This document shows positions 24,881 through 33,793 of a DNA stretch of 64,000 bases, one piece after another. Numbering within the stretch: the stretch's first letter is position 1; every line of letters starts with the position of its first letter. Made by a program: the position numbers and the translations under genes. This DNA is from Magnaporthiopsis rhizophila. Taxonomy: Eukaryota > Ascomycota > Sordariomycetes > Magnaporthales > Magnaporthaceae. The notes beneath the pieces were generated by a model that was not told where the DNA came from, did no database searches, and was given only the letters and a program-made list of their open reading frames with translations. Location of the stretch: assembly GCA_003049465.1 (NCBI GenBank), contig PYSS01000047.1, positions 1 to 64,000 on the forward strand. Reading direction: 5' to 3'.

Positions 24881-25370
24881 TCGACATCGACGAGGATTCC
24901 TCGGAATCTGCCATCGACCGCCCCAATGAGGAGCAGCAGCTACTGTACGACACTGTCGTAAGCTATTAGGAGGAGACTTTCGATTCCGATCGTTACGGTT
25001 ACAATGCTCCTTGTACCGAAGAGTAATAGCTCCTGCTTCAAGATGACAGCAGAGGCGGCACGGCTAAGTCGTTTGTCCTCAACCTGGTTTGCGCCCATGT
25101 TAAGAGGGTTATTGTGCCTGCGGGCTCCCAATTAAAAAGGTTATCGCTGGGGCGGCCCCCACGGGTGTTACGGCCAATGCTATTAACGGTATCACGCTGC
25201 ACTCCCTTTTGCGCCTGCCTGCCACCAGCGGCAGCACTAATATGGCCGAGCTCTCCGTTGGTAAGGCCACCAATATCCGCAACTGCCTGCATAATCTGGG
25301 GGATATCTTTATTAATTGTTATGGCGTGGCGTGCCCTCTCGTGCAGCCTCGCCTCACAGAGGGTACTTGA
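24880..25370 (+). pseudogene. PIF1-like DNA helicase fragment
   Basis: The reading runs EEQQLLYDTVVSY, then after stops LLLQDDSRGGTAKSFVLNL, then with a frame change AAPTGVTANAINGITLHSLL. These match PIF1-family motif I (usually GRGGTGKS; here the Gly before Lys is Ala, 25048-25071) and motif Ia (about 25154). In-frame stops lie at 24967-24969 and as a TAA-TAG pair near 25026. A frameshift lies in an A run near 25135. Motifs beyond Ia are missing or unrecognisable. PIF1-type helicases occur as the Hel part of Helitrons and as free copies in fungal repeats. Too little remains to know which, and no Rep domain was seen. Confidence 0.72.
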
Positions 25371-25569
25371 GCCTCCAATTGAGCTAAAGCGTCAGCTTTA
25401 GCTTGGTCGTCCTTTTAGTAGGAAGTGGGTGGAGGCTCCTGCTGCCGAACCATGACATTAATAAAGGGTTAATGGTTGGCATTAACACTATTAATTGGTA
25501 TAATGAATCTAGCCATTTGCCAGGTATAATAGGCCGTGTTGTTAAGATACCGGCAATAGTATTTCCGTT

Positions 25570-26047
25570 TGTTGAAATATAGCGTGCACAGGGGAAGTGG
25601 TGCACTAATCACAGGGACGGCGAGCGCACGTTCAGTTGGATTGGGCCCTGCAAGGCACTAAAGTTAGTGCTGTGCAGGGCCCCAAGTGTTGTGGCGCGCC
25701 GCTTCGCCAGGAGCTGCGGCGGGGCTGCCCGTGCCCTCGGCACGTGACAGCCCCGCGCGCCCTGCGGCCCGTTTAGATTCCACCATCTTGAATTCTACGT
25801 TATCTTTGGGAGGTCCCTACCGGGCCATAACACCAAGCAAGTTGTGGTTACAGGCTTTGTTATTTAGGTGAGGGGCAGCCAACTCTACTCCCTCATATAC
25901 TCTCCGACATCGGCACTGCGGGTTTTGCGCGGGCGGGCGTTCCGGTGCCCTAGGCCAATTCCCGAAAAATTATTTTATATGGGGTTGGCAAAAAATCGAC
26001 CCACGGCCACCAAAACCATCTCCGCATTGGGATGACAAATCTGACTT
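25570..26047 (-). repeat. Right terminal inverted repeat
   Basis: Inverse partner of the left repeat. The outer arm is 25835-26047 and the inner arm about 25570-25683. They are separated by about 150 bp (25684-25834) with no counterpart on the left, so it is either an insertion here or a deletion there. The subterminal palindrome at about 25643-25683 (GGGCCCTGCA ... TGCAGGGCCC, with GCACTAA/TTAGTGC inside) could fold into a hairpin of about 40 nt. Confidence 0.85.
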
Positions 26048-26253
26048 CGACCTCCCACTTCAGGACCTCCATGCCGTATCCCGGGATGACAGCCGCCTCT
26101 CGGGGACATGGTGCGTGTCAGGGCAAAAAAAGAGGTTGTCAGCTCTGAACAAGATCCCCGGAAACTTTGAGTGTGGGACCATCCCCCAAGACTTACGGGC
26201 GAGGAGGCAGCAAGGCCAATGAGGGAGCTGACGAATACGGCGGCGAAGTGCAT
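26048..26253 (-). pseudogene. Truncated small secreted protein gene at the right repeat junction
   Basis: Exon 1 (26253-26197) encodes a clean signal peptide of 19 residues (MHFAAVFVSSLIGLAASSP) and ends at a canonical GTAAGT donor. After an intron of about 100 nt, an acceptor before 26096 opens AAVIPGYGMEVLKWEV. The frame then runs at 26047 into the right inverted repeat, which supplies unrelated residues to a stop. The GYG...WEV pattern recalls small secreted proteins of ascomycetes, but that link is from memory and weak. I read this as a gene cut by insertion of the bounded segment. The missing 3' part is not recognisable beyond the left repeat. Confidence 0.55.
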
Positions 26254-28463
26254 GTTGGCGGTTACGGCTGAGAGCGATAGCGAGTAGTATTGTGAGCGTT
26301 GGCTTAGTGAGGGGTGTAAATGAGACAAGCAGTTGATATCCTTGAGGATGAGGATTGTGAAAGGGCTACTGGGAATGGATGTGAGGTAAAGGATATGGGC
26401 CGCTTTTATACCCATCTCAGGAGCGGCCAGCTGGCTTGTCGTCTCTGTCAGACGACTGCTATGTCTTGGTATCCATGAACCCCACCCAGTCAAGGAATGT
26501 CTCATCGTAGCCTTGCCGCGTCGTAAACCCGCGCTCGCTCGAGGCTCCATACACTCACCGTCTCTGCTACCAGGATATCCATCTCTTGGTTGTTCTCTGC
26601 GGCTGTCAACAACATCTTGTTACAACAGGGATCTCTCATTGGACTCTTTCCTGTATGGCTGGCGGCAGCATGAAAGTGGGTGCCCAAGTTAATATGAGCC
26701 CCTGAAGCGTCTTAAATTGTATCGAATCGCGAACACGAGCTAATTTTCCCTCTGCCCTCTGTGGTGCAGTGCTCGAGTACTGTACTTTTTTTTTGCTTGT
26801 CAGAGCTGCACTTGCTATCACATATCGCTGCGTGTGGGCATAAAAGCATGCGAAGTGCTCCACGACATGGCTGATACGCCTGCCTACTATCCACCTAGGC
26901 CACCTGTTCAGAGGTCAGGCTCTCAAGGACTATTTGAGGGCTGCATTATAGTGTCCCTAAAAGCAATCTTGAACCTTATATGTGGTGCGTATGCTTTGGC
27001 GGGCAGGAGGAGGTGGGCCGGCAGCATATGTTTGACCAAGATATAAGGAATAACCGAATATGTGTTAGGAGATGCAGGCCTGCAAGATCCAAAATCACAA
27101 CCAATATGGATGAAGTTACCGACTTCTATCAACGCCTCTCTACTTTCAAGCCTCACATCTTCAAGTCGGGCAGGTTGGCGGCCAAGCTCTCGTACTGACG
27201 GCCAAGTTGTTGATGTCCCTGATCGACGCTTCTTGGCACTGCCCGCTATTCTTGAGCCCAGGGTGCGCAAGTTAGTAATTGTTTGCGCCCAGCCAGACCG
27301 ACGTCGACGGAAGGGCCCGTCAGGCCTCCATGACGGGCACATCTTCACCTCTGCGAGCTCGTCTTCTCCTTTCTTTATTGGCATTCATTCATTACTCTAT
27401 CCAGGTCGCCATCCGGGGCAGGCCTGGCCACCCTTGCCAAAGGAACGGAGATCCTGCCGTAGAGCCGAGAAAGCGGCGATATCGACGACGCCATGGGTAG
27501 CTGATTCCAGCACCAGCCCGAGCTCTATTCGGCAAAAACGAGACCCCAAAACCCATCTCTCCCCGACGCCTACTCGGAAGCTCCGGATGAGTTTACGCGG
27601 CTGACGGCCTGTGGGCGCATGTAGATCTTTTCAGGAGATGGTTCTGCCCAAATCTGCGGACGATATTCTTCATCGGCCGCGAGGGGGCCCATACATAACC
27701 TGCAGCTGTGCAACGGGCTCAAGCACCACGTCAACTCGTCCCGGGGCTGGGAGGAGGATATCGTGGAGGCGTACGCCGCCGCCAAGTCCCGGTCTTCTGG
27801 TGCTGCTGCTGCTGCTCTGAAGGATCTGGCTGCCGGAGTTTCGGCCCAGTTCGAAGAGTTCAGGGAAACGGACGTAGCGGGATTGTGCAGGGCCACGTCT
27901 TCGATACGGTGCAGGGATACCTCGGCATCGCGCCCCCGACGCTCAGCTAGGCGACGAGGCCTGCGTTGTTCAGGGCTACGACCACCCAGTCCTGCTCCGG
28001 CCGCCAGCCAGTGGCCAACATGTGTCTGTTGGGGCTTTGTTGGCTGATGGGACTGATGTTTGAGTAGACCAAAGAATTTGTACATAGTGGGCAGGCAACC
28101 CCCGAGGTCATCTAGATGGTATAGTCGTATGAGGCATCGGCTTGCACCACCGTGATGCTGCGCACGGCATCATAGAAAGCCAAACTAGAAGTCCTCAGTA
28201 TAGTATGTTGATACGGAAACTCTCCATTATTATTATTTAACCATTCGTAACTTTTCCGTAGCAGCGATTGCAATCTGTACCTTTTTAGGGACCCTCGAAC
28301 GGTCTTGGCGTATTACGCTGCTAAAGCTGCTCCTGCGCGAAATCATCACCGCTGCTGGTATCGAGGCTGAAGTGTCGTAGGGTTGCTGCCACTGCGCCGG
28401 CGACCAGCTGTAAAATCTCCTGCCCAATCAATACCACACACCCCTCCTACCACTGCCCCTGCG
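26254..28463. other. Gene-poor region with one possible decayed gene
   Basis: Mostly without supported genes. On the + strand, 27561-27950 reads DAYSEAPDEFTRLTACGRM, a TAG, then IFSGDGSAQICGRYSSSA ... LQLCNGLKHHVNSSRGWEEDIVEAY. Its protein-like composition suggests the end of a broken gene, but I do not know the family and see further frame changes after 27800. Confidence in that sub-call is low. Confidence 0.4.
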
Positions 28464-29413
28464 CTAGCCATGTTGCCAGTACGTCCGCTCGTCCGCGCCC
28501 GGTGGTGAGCCATATGCCGTTTGCTGATGCTGCTGCTGCTGATGACCCGTAACGCCGTTCTGGTAGTGCGGCACGAAGACGGCGCCCGGACTGCTCATGC
28601 CGCTGATCTCGCTCTCGGGCCGGCCGCCGGCCGACCACGTGGTGGCGCTGCTGCTGTGCCGGCCGTGGTGATGGTAGTTGTTCTGCTGTTGGTGGCTTAT
28701 CAAAGGCGCAGCAGGCGCGAGGGCTCCGCCGCCGCCGCCGTCGTCGTAGCTTTGCCGGGTTGGCGACCCCATGGGAACCTGCTGGTATTGCTGAGGCTGT
28801 TGCTGGAACGCGACGCCGTCGTGGGTTTTCCGCGGCGGCGAGGCCGTGGGCAGCGGGTCGTACTGCTGCTGCTGCTGCCGCATCGAAGCTCGAGGTGTGA
28901 ACATGCCGCCGCTGCCGTCGTCGTGGTGCGCCATCGTGGTCTCGGCAGGAGCCCCAGGTCCGCTTTTCGTCGACGCCATGACAGGCACCGTCGGCACCGC
29001 GGTCACGGACGTCCGAGGGGCGAATCCCACACCCTCCTTCTCGTTCTCCGCCTTGCGTCTGCGCCGCCGGATGCAGAACCAGGCAAGCACGAGCGCAGAG
29101 ATGATGGCCGCGCCCCCGACGCTGATGCCGACTATGGCCCCCACGGGCAGTGCCAGTTTCGAGCCGCCGTCCTGGGGCGCGACGGCGTATTGGATGGCCC
29201 ACACGACGTTCAAAACCGCCGATGTCGGCTTGTCCGTGTCGGTCGGTTGGCCTACGACGTTCGCAGTCAGGGTCGGGGCCGCGGTTACGCGGTTCATCGA
29301 GGACCAGCAGGGTGTCTGGCCAGCCACTGCGCGTGTGAAAGGGAAGAAGCCACTTGTGTGATGAAAGGCATAGTCAGCAACCGTCAGGGAGGGGTTGGGT
29401 GTTTCGTCCACAA

Positions 29414-29470
<57 letters not shown>

Positions 29471-29502
29471 NNNNNNNNNNNNNNNNNNNNNNNNNNNNNN
29501 NN

Positions 29503-29543
<41 letters not shown>

Positions 29544-30400
29544 CGAAACTCCTAACACTCACTTGGGACAGCAGGACCCAGAGACAGAATAGTAGTCGTC
29601 GGCGCAGTTGGAAAGCACGAGCTGAACGCCGTCCTTGGGCGTGGGGAAGGCGGCGCCGATGTTGTCGGGCGACGTGTTGACGCCGCCGCCCTGGGTGACG
29701 GGCCCGGCGTCGACGGCGACAGTGTTGCCGACGGTCCAGGGGCAGCACTCGGGCCTGTCGTTGATACAGCCGACGAAGCCGGCCCAGAAGACGGTGCTCC
29801 CGAAGTCGACGAGCGTGTACGAGGGCGAGTTGCAGCCGCCGCCGAGGAGGCTGCCGGTGCCCGTGAACTGCGGCGTGCTCGTCCGCGGCGGCGGGGTCGA
29901 ACGGCTCGAGAGCCGGACGCTTTCGACGGTGCTGTTTGTGGCGGTGGTGATGGTCAATACCTACCCAAGATGTGGCGACGATGACAAGGCAGTTAAGGCA
30001 GGTAGGTGATGGCGCGAGACGAATAGGTACCTCAAGGTCAACTCCACCGTTGAAGGAGCTTTGATCTGGGCCATGGCAGTCGCGGGGACGCTCCCGCACA
30101 TAGACGAAAACCACGACACCTGGTAATACGCGAAATCATCTGGGAGGGCACACAGCTGAGGTGTAAGCCACGGGTACATCATCCGCATGGGAACGGCCTG
30201 AACTCACCGCTGCCATAGCTTGGGCATTTGGACGTCAAGGCAGAGTAGAAACACTGAAGGTAGGCGGGGCTGCGTTCAAGTATTAGCGCATCGTCGGCAT
30301 TCGATGTGGTGATATCCGGGAGAGAGCAGGCTCTGCTCTACGCACCCGTGGCTGCAATAGCACGCCGCTGTGGCTCTGGTCGAGTTGTCTCTGAAGCCGA
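28464..30400 (-). CDS. Single-pass membrane protein with Cys-rich ectodomain and polar cytoplasmic tail
   Basis: Exons traced on the minus strand: about 30400-30346, 30269-30208, 30139-30031, 29931-29563 and 29352-28464, all in compatible phase. The first coding exon is not resolved; a candidate starts at the Met near 30620. The ectodomain is Cys-rich (CDGGIGACIQSVGF, CYCSHG, CFYSALTSKCPSYG, then FVGCINDRPECCPW and GSCCPNGFFPF). One hydrophobic segment follows (LPVGAIVGISVGGAAIISALVLAWF, shown here only in part: VGGAAIISALVLAWF), then RRRRRK as stop-transfer. The tail of about 200 residues is rich in Gln, Pro, Ser and His. The topology suggests a surface sensor or wall-associated protein; the family is not recognised. 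Intron 29353-29562 contains the poly-A/N gap. Confidence 0.7.
29420..29540. repeat. Poly-A (poly-T on coding strand) tract with 32-base N gap
   Basis: A bases fill 29420-29470, N bases 29471-29502 and A bases 29503-29540. The tract sits wholly in an intron of the minus-strand membrane-protein gene, so true tract and intron length are unknown. Confidence 0.97.
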
Positions 30401-30619
30401 CGCTTTGGATGCACGCTCCGATACCGCCATCACAGTCGAACGGACCGATGCTCTGTGGGTGGCAGCTTTTCAGCCTTCATGCTTTTGGGAATGTCTTCAA
30501 CTGGTAGGTCGGGTTGGTAGGTAGGGTCCATACCAGGCAGCCATGGGTCGTCGCCCTGCGCATCAGTCCTGCCGTGGCCGGGAGCAATGTCGGCGCCGGT
30601 GTGATCCCGGCCGGGAGCG

Positions 30620-31374
30620 CGGCGGGAGCAAGCATTTCGAATATCTGTTAAAGGGACTTTTCTAGAGAAGAAGTACATGAACAACCGCGTGGTGAAATCG
30701 AACAAAACGGGCAAGCGACGAAACAGACATTAAACAGAAAAGAAAAACAAGGAGCGGATTTCCGCTTGGAAATGCGACAAGAGGATGGATAATAAAGCAG
30801 ATAAGAGCGGTGATTTGGTTCAAACCCAACGAGAGCCCGGGTGGCGGGTGGTGGCCGGCCACATCACGATTTCCACGCCAACGAAGGCGCAGATGGGCAT
30901 GGGGGGGCTTGGCAGGCTGTCTTGGGTAGGCAGAACGAATGGTTTCCCTGACGGCCTGCGCGGCTGGACCGTCGGCGCCACCATTAGGAGCATGGGCTGA
31001 AGGGGGCGATGCAGTCCCCAGGTCGAGACGTGGCCGAACGCTAGCGCAACATTTCGGGCCAGTGGGCTTACCCCAACGAAGAAATAAAAGAAGAAAAAAA
31101 GAAAAGAAAAGAGGTTCTTGCAAGCGTCCCACCCTATATTTGATTCAGGTATTATTCGCTATACAATGCTCGTGACAACGCCCAGTCATGTGCCACCAGA
31201 ATGTGAAAGATCCGGAGTGGAGAAATCCATAACAACATGGTGCTGGGAAACACACTGGGCAAACGCAGAGAAATCGCCAACAATGGGAAGAAACGATTAG
31301 AAATATATGTAGTGAATGTATCTGACAGGAAACCCAGGAGACAGAATATGATCATAATTACCACACAGCATTCC
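30620..31374. other. Intergenic region
   Basis: Between the uncertain 5' end of the membrane-protein gene and the 3' end of DGK1. It has an A-rich patch at 31080-31110. No other gene seen. Confidence 0.5.
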
Positions 31375-32634
31375 TCAGCCAAAGATTTTGAGGAAGCCCC
31401 AGATGAAGAAGCCGGAAAGTACTGGAATGGTGAGGTTGTCGTCCCACCCGAAAACGTCAACCACCTCGCTGGCGGCCGCGACGAAGCCGGACCAAAGACT
31501 CACGACGCCAAGCGCCACCGGGCCAGACACGGTCGCCTGGCTCGCGGACAAGCCGAGAGGCTCCGCGACAGCAGATGGCAGGGACAATGAGCCCCTGAAC
31601 ATGAAGGCTTCGTCGCCGGGCAGCGGGCCGTATTTGGGCACGAGCCAGCCCCAGAACGAGGCGGCGGTGGCGACGCCGACCAGGAAGGCAGCTGAGGAGC
31701 CGGCAAGGGACTTGCCGCGGCGAATACGCGGGGTGTAGGCGCCGTAGAGGCGGCCAAAAGTGCTCGCGGCGGTGTCGCACCAGCTGAGGAGGAGGGTGCC
31801 GATAACGCCGACGTCCTTGGGGAAGCAGTAGAGCACGATCAGGGCGCCGAGCAGGTAGAAGATGACGCCATTGTAACCCGAAAACTCGGACTCGCGCATC
31901 AGCGCGCCCAGGACCGAGACGTAGACGCGGTTGAAGCCCGGGTGGTGGTGGCGAAGCAGGTCGACGACCGAGATGGGCACCAAGGCCGCCAGGAGCCACG
32001 GCCACACGGCATCGGTCTGCGTGCCGCGCAGATACAGCCACACGACCACGAAGCCGATCGAGACATGTAGGAACTTGCGCGGCACTTCGTACTTGTGCAC
32101 AAAGGTGCGCCAGTGCCGGTGGATGGGGATCAGCCCGAGCGGAGATGGGCTTCGGCTGAAGTCGCGCCAGCTCCAGTATGACGTCGACGACGGAGGGGCG
32201 GTCGACGGGGGTGCGAGGTGCCCGTTGGTCTTGATGGCGGGGAGGGAATGAGCCCCATTGGTCGCGCTGCCGTTGCTCTTCTTTTCACTGACGGCGTTTT
32301 GAGGGGTCGGTGCAAGCGTTGTGGCCTTTGTTTTACTGACTTTGGTCGCCTTGGCGCCATTTGTTGACGACAGCGGCGCGGTGCGGCGCGACTTTATGGG
32401 GCTACGGCTCCGTGTGCGGGATCTTCGGACGTCTGGGTTGCTCTCATATTCGTCCTCGTCGATGTCCTCTTCCACGGGCTGCGGGGTCGACAGCCGCTTG
32501 CGGGCGGCTGACCTAGTCGTGGGCCCGATGTAGGAGTCCTGGGAGTGTGCCCGGTCATCCTGTAGCCTCTCGGATGGCGTAGGACTCGGCGAGATGACAC
32601 GGGTGGTCGGCAGCCTCCTGGCGACAGCAGACAT
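31375..32634 (-). CDS. DGK1: CTP-dependent diacylglycerol kinase
   Basis: Dgk1 phosphorylates diacylglycerol to phosphatidate using CTP, at the ER/nuclear envelope, balancing membrane synthesis against lipid storage. Single exon, 419 aa. Residues 1-185 are a polar, disordered region with Ser/Pro and Arg stretches (RSRTRSRSPIKSRR). The catalytic membrane domain opens with VHKYEVPRKFLHVSIGF and carries several hydrophobic helices. It contains the family signatures WCDTAASTFGRLYG and GKSLAGSSAAF, and ends with a hydrophobic helix (IPVLSGFFIWGFLKIFG). I chose the Met at 32634 (context GTCGCCATGTC); an in-frame Met at 32733 would add 33 residues without conserved character. It is head-to-head with SPB4, about 1.16 kb apart. 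Confidence 0.9.
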   Translation of the reverse strand: MSAVARRLPTTRVISPSPTPSERLQDDRAHSQDSYIGPTTRSAARKRLSTPQPVEEDIDEDEYESNPDVRRSRTRSRSPIKSRRTAPLSSTNGAKATKVSKTKATTLAPTPQNAVSEKKSNGSATNGAHSLPAIKTNGHLAPPSTAPPSSTSYWSWRDFSRSPSPLGLIPIHRHWRTFVHKYEVPRKFLHVSIGFVVVWLYLRGTQTDAVWPWLLAALVPISVVDLLRHHHPGFNRVYVSVLGALMRESEFSGYNGVIFYLLGALIVLYCFPKDVGVIGTLLLSWCDTAASTFGRLYGAYTPRIRRGKSLAGSSAAFLVGVATAASFWGWLVPKYGPLPGDEAFMFRGSLSLPSAVAEPLGLSASQATVSGPVALGVVSLWSGFVAAASEVVDVFGWDDNLTIPVLSGFFIWGFLKIFG

Positions 32635-33793
32635 GGCGACGGCTCCGTTGTCTTCGTTCTCGAGCGCAAAAAGAGGTAGTGGGGGTAGGGATATCAGCCC
32701 TGCGAGGGTTCGGCCGCGCTGAAATTGTCGCAAGCGCTGGACGGAGAAGTTAAGGAGCGATGGTGCCGGGGCGCAGGAAGCAGCGAGAGATGCGGCGTGG
32801 CTGTCCCGTCGGGAGGCGCGGAAGCAAGGTGTCGATGCTGGAGTGGGGACCGCTGTGATTTCAGGCGCTGACTGCGGCTGCGGCTGCTGGTGGCGGGTGG
32901 TGTTGGTACTGGGGGTAACCTGTGTCGGATCCAGCTTGAAGGAAGGCGATGGTGTGGAAGGCCGAGTGCCTCCACCACATCATCCGGCGCAAAGAGGGAC
33001 GGGAGGAGGAGGCGGGAGGAGGAGGATGGAGGGGGAGGCAACGACAGCGATCCGACCCGTCAGGGATTCGGCCGAAATTGGTCGCCTGTTGGAATTCCAC
33101 AGGCGGCGGTAAGAGAGGGGCAAATTTAGGGGCGTCTACTGTGGGTGCTGGTGATGCAGTTTAATGCATGGAAGCTGGAGAAGGCGTGAAAAATTCGACC
33201 AAAAATGCATGCTAAGGTCAGTCAGCCCGGTTAAAACACGTCACGTCAACGATGGGCCACATGGATTGGAGGCCGAGCAAGACGGGAGGCCGGCATGCTG
33301 ACATGTGATAGGCTGCGCCTTCTCACCACGTAAACAAGGAAAGATGTTGACGGCCGGGTGAGGTAGCCCTTGGCAGAGGAAGGATTGCCCTGACACAGAG
33401 CCGATAGCCTTTCCCTTCATTTTACTGGCTACCCATCTCGAGGGAGTCTATCGATGAGCACCGACTCCAGCGATCTTAGGACGCACGCTTATCGACCGAG
33501 GTACCCAAGTCTGGGCTTCATATTCCGCGCAGGCCAAGTGACGATGGATGGTGACATCAAGCACGAGACCACCTTTCCATCCCACCAGTTTGGATCGACG
33601 GGCCCTGTGGGGCGGATCTCCACCGAATTTACAGCGCATAAAAACGATAAGCCGTAGGTCCCACATTTAAATCGCCGATAGGATTTCGGTCGCGCTTGGC
33701 GAATAATTTTTTTTTTTTGAACGTCTCTTGAGGCGCAGTCTCACTGAGAAGCGCCTTGCAAGTCTGTATTTCCAGGCACTCTCTTTCGCACCC
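32635..33793. promoter_or_regulatory. Divergent intergenic region of DGK1 and SPB4
   Basis: About 1.16 kb shared upstream DNA. It includes a T run at 33709-33719 before SPB4. No TATA box stands out. Frames inside it are GC-rich noise. Confidence 0.45.

Larger units (their letters stand above)
13322..26047. mobile_element. 12.7 kb segment bounded by long terminal inverted repeats
   Basis: The left end (from 13322, AAGTCAGATTTGTC) reappears in reverse complement ending at 26047. Homology continues inward for about 210 bp, then on to about 13650 and 25570; the right arm has an extra stretch of about 150 bp (25684-25834). In the stretch I compared base by base (13351-13410 against its partner) nearly all differences are transitions. 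Inside lie an NRPS relic, a stopped NLR gene and a PIF1-like helicase relic. The sequence GACC flanks both sides (13318-13321; 26049-26052, one base off), a possible 4-bp target duplication. No transposase or DUF3435-type recombinase was recognised, so the class is open. It could be one element with cargo or nested insertions. Confidence 0.7.

Noticed and set aside
28521..29555. Long plus-strand frame of 344 codons including the poly-A/N gap
   Set aside because: Antisense to the membrane-protein exons and made of Lys repeats and low-complexity Arg/Gly text.
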